A stretch of DNA of 64,000 bases from positions 2,728,001-2,792,000 of the forward strand of contig OY969793.1 of NCBI GenBank assembly GCA_963703145.1, written 5' to 3'. The notes beneath the pieces were generated by a model. It was not told the DNA's origin, did not search any database, and worked only from the letters and a program-made list of their open reading frames with translations. Positions 25,803 to 34,401 of this stretch are shown here, piece by piece. How positions within the stretch are numbered: position 1 is the first letter of the stretch; each line of letters opens with the position of its first letter. A program made the position numbers and the translations under genes. Source of the stretch: Bog-756 sp963703145 (GTDB lineage Bacteria; Actinomycetota; Acidimicrobiia; Acidimicrobiales; RAAP-2).

Positions 25803-26678
25803 TCAGCGGCGGTGGGCCACCAGATGCATGTACATGGCATCGACGGGCTCGGTCGGTGCCTGGGGCTCCATCCGGTCGCAGGGGAAGACGGCCGAGACGT
25901 CGAACCCGTGGCGGTCGAGCTCGGCCACCGCACCCCCGACGGTGATGAAGTGGGTGAGGAGGCTGAACTCGTGGGCGGCGAAGGGTGCAAGGCCCCACTC
26001 CCCCTCGTCCCTGATCTCGCCGCGGAGCTTGCGCCAGTTCCGCACGGCGCGCAGCCAGGACTCGTCGTCACCGCCCGCGGCTCCGGACGGATCCTCGGGA
26101 GTTGCCTCGGGGAGGGGGGCGGGCAGGAGGGAGCCCGGCAGCCAGCTGATCCGCTCCGCCGTGCCGGGGTGGGCGCCGAACAGCGGGTTGTCCTTGTTGA
26201 GGGTGGAGTACACGAAGGTGCCCCCGGGCTCGAGGACGCGGTGGACCCCGGACAGGACCTGCTGGCGCCCCTCGTGATCGACGGCGTCGATGCCGTTGTT
26301 GCTGAAGACCACCAATCCTCTCGACCCTTCGGCCAGCCCGCTCAGGTCTCGGGCGTCGCCGACCTCGATCTCCACGCCGGGGTGGCGCTCCCGGCACAGC
26401 TCGACCAGCGCCGGGGTGTAGTCGACCCCCAGATAGTCCGCCGAGAGCAGGCGCAAGAGGGCGACCGTCCGGCCGCCTCCGACACCGAGGTCGAGTATGG
26501 GCACACCCCGGACCCGGTCGGCCACGAAGGTCAGCGCGCCCAGCTCGCCCGGATCACTCCACCCCTCGATGGCGTACTCGTCGACCACCTCGGTCCACGT
26601 GGTGCGGTTGACGTCGTCCACCCGACCCTGGTCCGCGCGCTCGTCCACAGTGGCAAAGCATGCCATGCGCGATGCCAT
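25803..26678 (-). CDS. Class I SAM-dependent methyltransferase
   Basis: About 291 residues from the ATG at 26678; an ATG at 26666 is also possible. The SAM-binding motif I is ILDLGVGGGRTVALL, followed by YLGVDYTPALVELCRERHPG (acidic residue at the end of strand 2), VGDARDLSGL and VVFSNNGIDAV. The rest (PLFGAHPGTAERISWLPG...) is of unknown specificity. It is divergent from the tandem hydrolase gene by about 60 bp. The target molecule cannot be inferred. Confidence 0.82.
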   Translation of the reverse strand: MASRMACFATVDERADQGRVDDVNRTTWTEVVDEYAIEGWSDPGELGALTFVADRVRGVPILDLGVGGGRTVALLRLLSADYLGVDYTPALVELCRERHPGVEIEVGDARDLSGLAEGSRGLVVFSNNGIDAVDHEGRQQVLSGVHRVLEPGGTFVYSTLNKDNPLFGAHPGTAERISWLPGSLLPAPLPEATPEDPSGAAGGDDESWLRAVRNWRKLRGEIRDEGEWGLAPFAAHEFSLLTHFITVGGAVAELDRHGFDVSAVFPCDRMEPQAPTEPVDAMYMHLVAHRR

Positions 26679-26735
26679 CGACCCGGCCTTATCGCGAGGG
26701 GCCGCGGCGAGAGCCGGCGCGGGTGCCAAGCTGAG

Positions 26736-28407
26736 GTGGTGCCCAGTCCAGACCTCAACGCCACCATCGGGGTCGAGACCGCCGGGCGCTGGATCGGGTC
26801 AGCGGACCGGCCGCTGCTGTCGTGGCTGACCACCCCGGCCGGTGGGACCGGTTCGATCGGGGTGGTCATCGCCCCACCGATCGGGTACGAGCTGTGGTCC
26901 TCCCACCGCACCCTGCGCACCCTGGCCGAGTCCCTGGCCGGCCAGGGGTGCAGCGTGGTCCGATTCGACTACGAGGGCACCGGTGACTCCTCGGGCGACC
27001 AGTGGGATCCCGGCCGGATGGAGGCATGGCGCCACGATCTGGCCGTGGCGGCGGAGTCGGTGCGCCAGCTGGGCGTGGCCTCCCTGGTCCTCGTGGGCCT
27101 CCGGATCGGCGCCACCCTCGCCCTGCTCGAAGGGGCCTCGGTGGGCGCCGACGCCATCGTGGCCTGGGCCCCGGTGGTGCGGGGCCGCCGGTATGTCCGC
27201 GAGCTCCAACTGCTCGGGCTCCCGGTCCCCGAGGACCCGGCCGACCCCGGCCGCAGCGGGGCCTTCGTCCAGGCCGGCAGCGTGTCTCAGCGCCGAGACC
27301 CTCGGTGCGCTGGGCGGCGTGGACCTCGGCGCCCTCGACCGGGCCCCGGCGGGACGGATTCTGGTGGTCGACCGGGACGACAAGCCGGCCAGCACCCCGT
27401 TGCTCGACCGGCTGGGTCGACCTCGGCGTCGAGCCCGACCACCTGGTGGCGGCCGGGACCGACCGGTTCCTCGACCAGCCCACCGAGTACGCCACGGTGG
27501 CCGACGACATCGTCGAGCGGATCGTCTCCTGGGTGGGAACGGGTGCGACGGTGGCCGGCGTGGCCCCGGTGCGGTCGACCGCGGCCGTGGCCTGGGGCGG
27601 GGCCACCGTCGACGAGGAGGTGGTGCGGCTCGGGGAATCGCGGCCTGGTCGGCATCGCCACCCGGCCGCGGCCCGGCCCGGGCCGGGCCACGGTGGTGTG
27701 GCTCAACTCCGGGTCCGAGCACCACATAGGGCCGGGGCGGGCCTGGGTCGAGTACGCCAGGGAGCTGGCCCTCGGCGGGTACGCGCTCGTTCCGGGTGGA
27801 CTTCTCCGGGTGGGGCGAGAGCCCCGACCGGGGCCATGCGCCCGGTCGGCCCTACGACCAGCACGGTGTGGACGAGGTGGCCGAGGTGGTCCGCGCCCTG
27901 CGCCACGAGGCGACGGGCGCATCGTGGTGGCCGGGCTGTGCGCCGGCGCCTGGATCGCCCTGCGGGCCGCCCTTGCGACCGACCTCGACGGTGTGGTCGC
28001 CATCAACCCCCAGCTCTACTGGCAGCCCGGTGATCCGGTGGAGGCCGACATCATCGGCGAGACCCGGGTCCGTCGCCAGGCCGAGATCCGACGGATCAAA
28101 CGGCGCGGCGCCATCGGCCTGTGGTGGGCCCTCGACATGGTGGGCGCCCGGGACCCCGCAGCGAAGTGGCTCCGTGCCCTGGCCCGGACCGGGACCCCGG
28201 TGATGGCCCTGTTCGCCCGCGGCGACGACGGCCTCGAGTTCCTGGAGGACCGGACGGCCCGGGCCTGGGCGGAGGTCCAGCGGGCCGGGGTCGTCGACCT
28301 CGTGGTCGTCGACGAGATCGACCACCCCATGCACCGGCACTGGCACCGCAGCCGCGTGGTGACGGCCATCCACGCCTGGCTGGACCGCACGCCTGTCGGC
28401 CGAGTGA
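26736..28407 (+). CDS. Tandem alpha/beta-hydrolase protein (several frameshifts as read)
   Basis: The GTG at 26736 (or 26739) starts a hydrolase domain with VVIAPPIGYELWSSHRTLRT and FDYEGTGDSSG, like the acyl hydrolases near exosortase and polysaccharide genes. A second, related module follows (VVWLNSGSEHHIGPGRAWVE, VDFSGWGESPD, VVAGLCAGAW with the GxCxG-type elbow, then DEIDHPMHRHWH). Similarity passes through different frames near 27290, 27410, 27640, 27800 and 27920. A final extra C near 28391 would bring the stop to TGA at 28405. Every segment is well conserved, so single-base consensus errors are more likely than decay. The predicted protein is about 555 residues. Substrate unknown. Confidence 0.6.
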
Positions 28408-28438
28408 GCCCCGGTCGGACCGCGACCCGACGGCGGGA

Positions 28439-30942
28439 TCAGCCCGGCGGGACGATCGGGACCGAGCGCAGGGCGTTGAGGGCGCGGGCCCGGCCCTCGG
28501 GGGGACCCTCCGCTCCGGTGTTGTGCAGCCCGATGGTGCGCTCGGCCCCGGGGGCCAGGTGGAACCAGGAGTCCTCGGGCCGGTAGCCGGGCACGTCGAG
28601 CGCCACCCACTGGGCGAACCGCCGGGTCCGGACGGTGACGTGCCAGCCGCCGGCATCGCTGGCCGAGGCTTCGAGGCCCAGGTCGGCCTCCACCGGCCGA
28701 CGGTGTCCGGTCGGGAGGAAGTGGGCCTCGTCGACCCTTCCGTCCACCTCCAGCTGGACCCGGACCACGTCGTAGGCGGGCGGCCCGAAGCGGTAGGCGT
28801 CGGTCAGGTCACGGAAGCCGTCGAACACCGCGGCGGTGCTCCACCGGCGCTGGCTGTTGCCGGGCACGTCGACGGGGACCAGCGCCTCGTCGATGGCCGT
28901 CCCGGCCAGGTCGAACAGCGTGGTGCGCAACGTTCCCGCGGGCGGGCTCGGGTCGGTCGTTGACCACGTGGAGGCCCAGCCCCGAGAGCCCGTCGTCGGT
29001 GAGGAGCACGGCCACCGGGGCCAGCACCCTCCTCAACGCGAACCACGACGACTTGGGCGAGCCGAAGGCGTCGAGCAGCCCCCAGCCGGCGCCCGCGCCG
29101 ACGTCCTGCCAGTTCAGGATCAGGGCCCCGGCACAGGCCGAGCGCGGCACAGCGCCACTCGGTGAGCACCGTGGTCATGGCCTGGGCGACCACCGCACGG
29201 CCGTAGTCGAGCGCCCGGTCAGGGTCGGCGTAGCGGACCTCGAAGGGGTCGATGCCGAAGACCTGGCGGACGTAGTGGTCGCGGATGTCCTCGTGGTCCC
29301 ACGACGTCCCTCTGTCCCGAGGCAACGCGGACTTCCAAGCCGGATCGTGGCCGGCTACCGCACTGGATCCGAACACGGACTCGACAGTCGAGGCCTCCGG
29401 GGGGGCGGAGAAGGCCAGACACTCCGCCGCGAACCGCACCCCGGCCGACCGGGCGTCTGTCAGGGGCCGCCCGTAGCCACCCACCCCGAAGTACGTAGCC
29501 ACCCCAGCCGCCGGTTCGAAGGGAAGGTCCCCGCCGGAAGGCGCCGAGGGCACGTAGGGAACGCCGGGCAGCAGGCGAGCCGCCAGCGACGGGATGGTCT
29601 CGTCCAGGACCGCGCTCCCCCGGCGGTCGGCGGGCAGGCCGAACATGGCCGCCTGCTGCTGGGAGTCGCTGCTGCCGCAGAGGACCGTCAGCGACGGGTG
29701 GCCCTGGAGCGCCCCGAACTGCTGGGCCAGCTCGGCGTGCAGGTTGGCGTCGAAGTCCGGGTCCTCGGGGGGGTCGATCCCCGCGATCATGCAGTCCTGC
29801 CAGACCAGGATGCCCAACTCGTCACAGGTGTCCCAGAACACGTCGTCCTCGTAGACCGAGTACCCCGGCAGCCGGACCATGTTCATGCCCGCCTCGACCA
29901 TGGTGGCGAGGGACTGGCGCACGCGCTCGGGCCCGGCGGCGAGGGAGACGGCATCGGGCGGTGACCAGTTGGCCCCACGGCAGAAGATCTGCTCGCCGTT
30001 GACCGACACCACGAACCCCCCACCGTGTCGATCGACCTCCACGGTCCGGAAGCCCACGGCCGCCACCTCGACCACCGAGGTGCCGACGGTCAGTGCCACC
30101 CGATGGCACGCCTGCCCGCCGTGGGTGTGGGGCCACCACCGCTCGACCCCTGGCAGTCGCAGCTGCGCCTCGACCACCGCCGCCCCGTCCACGTCGAGGA
30201 CCACCACGGCCTCGGACCGGTCGCCCAGCGAGACCTCGGTCTCGGTCCCGACGGCGACCCCGTCGAGGACCAGGCGCACGTCGAGCACGCCGTCAGCACC
30301 CTCGACCCGGGTGCCGAGCTGGTGCTCGCGCACCGACACGGCGGCGTCGGTGCGCGACAGGCGGACCGGCCGCCACGGGCCGACCGGCGCCCCCGAAGGC
30401 GCCCAGCCCGGCATCCTCCCGAGGAGGGTGGTGCGGAACCAGCGCAGATTCTGGGAGCGCAGCACCAGGCTGCGCCACCGTGGCCGGGACCGCCTCGTGG
30501 CCAGCAGGGGGTCGAGGGCCGCGCAGCGGATGACCAGGGCGTTGGTGGGACCGAGCCGTGCGACGGGGACCGAGTGGGCCAGCCACATGTTCTCCGAGTG
30601 CAGGAGGTGCTCCCCGTTCAGCCAGACATCAGCCACGGTGGCGAGGCCCCCGAGCTCGAGCTCCCAGGTCCCCCCGGCCCCTTCGCCGTCAGGAGCGTCG
30701 AAGAAGCACCGGTACCACCAATCGCTGCCGTCGAGGAGGTCGTGGTCGTCGTCGCCCCACTGCCACAGGCCCCGACCCCGCAGTGTGGCGGCGGCCGTGC
30801 CGGGCACGGTGGTGGGCACCCACGACCCGTCCTCCACACCGATGCCCTCGGGGTCCTCGACGGCACCCGGCGGACACCACCGGCACTCCCAGGTCGCATC
30901 GGCCAGGGCGTCGGGCACGGCGCCGGCCGGATGCAGTCGCAT
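28439..30942 (-). CDS. Glycoside hydrolase family 2 / beta-mannosidase-like (two frameshifts)
   Basis: About 833 residues after joining three frames at about 29145 and 28935, from the ATG at 30942 (MRLHPAGAVPDAL). The order is: a jelly-roll sugar-binding domain (WVPTTVPGTAAATLRGRGLW; DVWLNGEHLLHSENMW), an immunoglobulin-like domain, a TIM barrel with FCRGANWSPPDAV, DELGILVWQDCMIAG and ALQGHPSLTVLCGSSDSQ, and C-terminal beta domains. In GH2 the acid/base Glu normally follows Asn in 'GNNE'; here that place reads LCGSSDSQ, so the usual catalytic Asn-Glu pair seems changed. Predicted to be cytoplasmic (no signal peptide). Each shift corresponds to one inserted base. Confidence 0.72.
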
Positions 30943-31017
30943 CACGCCATTTGAGCACACGGGGCAATCCGGATCGCGACCCGACCGGGCGGTGACCGCC
31001 AACCTCACCGGCCTGGC

Positions 31018-31941
31018 TCAGGCCGGCTCCGATTGGACCGGCGCGATGTCACCGCGCACCCCGCCGGCGGTCACACTGGGCGGCCGACGCTTCCTCGACT
31101 CCATCTCCGGGGGCGCCCACCGGGACAGAAGGACTACCCCGACGAACATGCCGCCCAGGCACAGTCCTTGCAGCACGATGGCCCCGGGGGAGGATCGCAG
31201 CTGCTCACCGAACAGCTCGATCCCGATGGCGATGCTGGCCAGCGGGTCCACGATGAGGAGGGCCGACTGCGAGGCCGCCAGCGGGCCGACGGCGAAGGCC
31301 GATTCCAGCAGCACGGTGCCGAGCACCCCGGTGGCGATCACCCCGTAGAGGGGCCAATGGACGAAGAGGGCGCCCCAGCCCTCGTGGGCCAGGATCTCGG
31401 TGGCCGACTTCACGAAGGCGGCGTCGATGGCCCACACCAGTGCCGCGGCCGCACCGAGCAGCGCCGCCCGCCGGGCGGGCGAGCCCCACCGGCTGAGGAT
31501 CACCAGCACCACGATGACCAGGCTGCGGCTCCCGACGGCGACGACCCAGGCACCGGCCGTGGGGTGCCCGTGGCCCTCCTGGGGATGGGCCACGACGAGG
31601 AACCCGAACAGGCCGGCACACAGCAGTGCGGCCGCACCCCAGGTCCTCGAGGCGATCCGGTCGCCGAGCCACAGAGCGCGCAGCGCCAGGGTGAAGATGA
31701 GCTCGGTGACCAAGATGGGCTGGACCGTGGCCAGCTCGCCGAAGTAGAGGGCCAGGGCGGTGAAGACGAACGTCCCGCCCATGGTGACCATGCCCAACAG
31801 CCACATCGGCTGTCGCACCAGGTACAGCGCGGTCTGCCATCCGGACCGCTTGACGTCGGAGCCCCCCACATTGGCCAGTCGCTGCAGCACCGAGGTCAGC
31901 GCCTGGCTGAAGGCGCCGAGCAGCGCGAAGAGAATGCTCAT
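31018..31941 (-). CDS. DMT/EamA-like permease
   Basis: 307 residues from the ATG at 31941 (MSILFALLGAFSQALTSVLQ). About nine to ten hydrophobic spans are evident, including MVTMGGTFVFTALALYFGEL, ATVQPILVTELIFTLALRAL and WPLYGVIATGVLGTVLLESA, with the two-fold repeat typical of drug/metabolite transporters. The C-terminus is basic and soluble. Its N-terminus lies 94 nt from the esterase stop and both genes run in the same direction. The transported molecule cannot be predicted. Confidence 0.8.
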   Translation of the reverse strand: MSILFALLGAFSQALTSVLQRLANVGGSDVKRSGWQTALYLVRQPMWLLGMVTMGGTFVFTALALYFGELATVQPILVTELIFTLALRALWLGDRIASRTWGAAALLCAGLFGFLVVAHPQEGHGHPTAGAWVVAVGSRSLVIVVLVILSRWGSPARRAALLGAAAALVWAIDAAFVKSATEILAHEGWGALFVHWPLYGVIATGVLGTVLLESAFAVGPLAASQSALLIVDPLASIAIGIELFGEQLRSSPGAIVLQGLCLGGMFVGVVLLSRWAPPEMESRKRRPPSVTAGGVRGDIAPVQSEPA

Positions 31942-32034
31942 CGGTCCGTCGCAGCCTCGGTCATGGTCACTCCCTCCCCACCCATTCGAGACCAGGCCGG
32001 TGCGGTCGTGCAAGGACCCGGCACCAGCATCGGC

Positions 32035-33327
32035 TCACGGGGACGCACAGGTGGCCGGCTCGGTGGCTGGTTCCGGCGCCAGGCCGAGGCGCCAGACCAG
32101 CCAAGGAAAGGCGTCGATGAGCGCCTGGCTCCACAGGTCATAGTCGTGTCCGCCCGAACGCACCCGGATGCACGTGGCGATGCCGGCCTTCGACGCGGCC
32201 GGTTGCAGCGCCCGGGCGGCGGCGAGCGGCTGGCTGTCCTGGTCGCCGACCTCGAACCAACCGGCCACGCCGTCGAAGTGGCCGTGCGCCAGGAGCAGGG
32301 TGGGATCGTGGGCATCGAAGGCCTCCTTCGAGCCACCGAAGAGGGTGTCGATGGTCTGGGCCTTGGACGTCTCCTCGAACTGGAGGTGGGCGAAGCCCGA
32401 AAAGGACAAGAAGGTCGGGTAGACGGCGGGATGGCGGAGGGCCAGCATGACCGAGCAGGTACCGCCGGCCGACAGTCCCCCGATGGCCAGTGACCCCGGG
32501 GCCGTCGAGGCCTTGAACCGGCTCCGGGCGAAGGCCGGGACGTCCTGGACGAGATAGGTCTCAGCGTTGCCGAATTGGCTGTTGACGCACTCGGTGTCAT
32601 CGGTGGCCAGCCCGTTCGGATCGGGCATCACGATGATGGGCGCCACCCCGGCGTGGGACTGGGCGTAGGCGTCGGCCGTGTTGTCGGCGTCGCCGGCTCC
32701 CGACCAGTCCGCTGCGCTCCCCGGCTCACCAGGTAGGAGCACCAGGGTCGGCAGGCTCGGGGTCGCCTTGGCGAACCACGCCGGGGGCAGGTAGACGTAG
32801 GCCGGCCGGGTCGAGAAGTGCGAGACGGTCGGGGGGATGGTCACGGTGATCACCACACCCTGGGAGGGGAGCTTCCCGGTCACCGCCACCTGGTGCCGGA
32901 GCTGTTGCAGCTGAGGGATGTCCACCACGTTCTCGGGGTCCAGGGTCACCAGCCGGTCGACCGTCGGGAAGGTATCCGAGCGCTGGTTGACCGTGCCCGC
33001 CGTCATGACCAGGTTGAGGACCACCGCCACCACGGCGGCCAGGCGCCGCGGGAAGTGGGCACCGCTCCAGCCGGTGACCGCCACCCAGACCGCCACGACA
33101 CAGAGGGCCCCCCAGAGATAGGTGGCCCACCACACGTCGGGTGGGGTCAGCGAGGCCAACCCGAGGACCAGTGCCACTACCGCAGCCAACGCCGCAGCGA
33201 TGGGTAGACCGAGTCCGAGCTGGCGTCTCCAGCGACCGCCCCGCCAGTCCACGGCCAGGACCAGTGAGCCGACGGCCACGACGGCGCCGACGATGGGGAA
33301 CCATCCCGAGACGAGGGAGATGTTCAC
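32035..33327 (-). CDS. Membrane-anchored esterase, paralogue of 21911-23227
   Basis: 430 residues from the GTG at 33327, giving MNISLVSGWFPIVGAVVAVG; upstream in-frame sequence is low-complexity. Four N-terminal membrane spans are followed by an esterase domain with VVVITVTIPPT-like and AYVYLPPAWFA segments, GGLSAGGT (Ser nucleophile) and GGHDYDLW (His). It matches its paralogue almost motif for motif: DTECVNSQFGNAETYLVQDV here against DTECSNSVFGNAETYLVTDV there. Extracytoplasmic action on envelope lipids or on esterified polysaccharides is plausible for both. It lies in the same direction as the DMT permease and MBL genes. Confidence 0.82.
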   Translation of the reverse strand: MNISLVSGWFPIVGAVVAVGSLVLAVDWRGGRWRRQLGLGLPIAAALAAVVALVLGLASLTPPDVWWATYLWGALCVVAVWVAVTGWSGAHFPRRLAAVVAVVLNLVMTAGTVNQRSDTFPTVDRLVTLDPENVVDIPQLQQLRHQVAVTGKLPSQGVVITVTIPPTVSHFSTRPAYVYLPPAWFAKATPSLPTLVLLPGEPGSAADWSGAGDADNTADAYAQSHAGVAPIIVMPDPNGLATDDTECVNSQFGNAETYLVQDVPAFARSRFKASTAPGSLAIGGLSAGGTCSVMLALRHPAVYPTFLSFSGFAHLQFEETSKAQTIDTLFGGSKEAFDAHDPTLLLAHGHFDGVAGWFEVGDQDSQPLAAARALQPAASKAGIATCIRVRSGGHDYDLWSQALIDAFPWLVWRLGLAPEPATEPATCASP

Positions 33328-33385
33328 GCCGGTCGCCCCGGCCCGGGCGCCTCGTCCACCGGCGGGGTGCCCGGAACGTCCGGGT

Positions 33386-34396
33386 TCAGCGCCCGCCGCT
33401 CCCGGTCTCGCCGGTGCCCGGATCACCGGCACGGTCCCGGTTGGAGAGCCACCGTTCGAGGCCGGCCGCATTGGAGTGGACGCCGTTCATTACCTCGAGC
33501 TTCTCGCGGTGCTCCTCGGGTACGCCATCGAGGTCGGACGCGAACGCCGCCGACAGGGCGGCGGCGATGTCCGCACCGCTGCGGAACGCCGTCTCAGCCA
33601 CGTCCGCCCACCTCCGAAGCGTCCCGTCCGCCTCGTCCAGCAGATCGAGCGGATCGCCGAGCAGTCCGTAGTGGGCCAGTGCCAGACCGGTGGGGCGCCG
33701 CTCGGCGAACCGACGGAGCGAGTGGAGCGCCTGGCCGAGGTCGAAGTCCGGTGGCGGCGTCGAGGGCCGCAGCACGCCGGCGTCGGGCAGCTTCACCCCG
33801 ACCGCGTCGCCGGCGAAGAGCACGCCGCTCACCGTGTCGTGGAGAGCCAGGTGGTGTTTGGCGTGCCCGGGCGAGTCCACAGCGATCAGCGAGCGGTTCG
33901 GCCCGACCCGGATGGCCTCACCGTCCTCCAGCACATGGATCCGTTCGGTGGGGGTGGGGTCGAGCCGCCCGTACAGCGAGTCGAGGAGCGGCCCGTAGAC
34001 CCGGGCCGCCGAGTCCACCAGCCTGGTCGGGTCGGCCAGATGCCGGGCGCCCTTCTCGTGGACGTACACGGTGGCGTTGGGGAACGCCCGGGCGACGTCC
34101 CCGACACCTCCTGCGTGATCGAGGTGGATGTGGGTGACCACCACCCCGGCGAGGTCCGACGGGCCGAGGCCGAGGGCGGCGAGCTGGGCCAGGAGCACCG
34201 GCACCGAGGACTGGCTCCCGGTCTCCACCAGCACCGGGCTGGGGCCGTCGATCAGATAGCCGGCCGTAACCCGCTCCCACCCCCCGAGCAGGGTGTCGAG
34301 CTCGATGACGCCTTCGGCGATCGTGGTACCGACCTCCGGGCCGGATCGGCCCGCAGACCGGTCCTCGGAGTCGGCACCCGACGTCGACTCGGCCAT
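33386..34396 (-). CDS. MBL-fold metallo-hydrolase
   Basis: 336 residues from the ATG at 34396. The zinc-binding HxHxDH motif is THIHLDHAGG near residue 90, with further ligands in DSPGHAKHH and LFAGDAVG, and a last His in LALAHYG. These match the glyoxalase-II-like branch of the metallo-beta-lactamase superfamily. The first 20 residues are hydrophilic and disordered. It starts 5 nt after the stop of the GH15 gene, in the same direction. Thioester or lactone substrates are common in the branch, but none can be named here. Confidence 0.85.
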   Translation of the reverse strand: MAESTSGADSEDRSAGRSGPEVGTTIAEGVIELDTLLGGWERVTAGYLIDGPSPVLVETGSQSSVPVLLAQLAALGLGPSDLAGVVVTHIHLDHAGGVGDVARAFPNATVYVHEKGARHLADPTRLVDSAARVYGPLLDSLYGRLDPTPTERIHVLEDGEAIRVGPNRSLIAVDSPGHAKHHLALHDTVSGVLFAGDAVGVKLPDAGVLRPSTPPPDFDLGQALHSLRRFAERRPTGLALAHYGLLGDPLDLLDEADGTLRRWADVAETAFRSGADIAAALSAAFASDLDGVPEEHREKLEVMNGVHSNAAGLERWLSNRDRAGDPGTGETGSGGR

Positions 34397-34401
34397 GTCG
34401 G

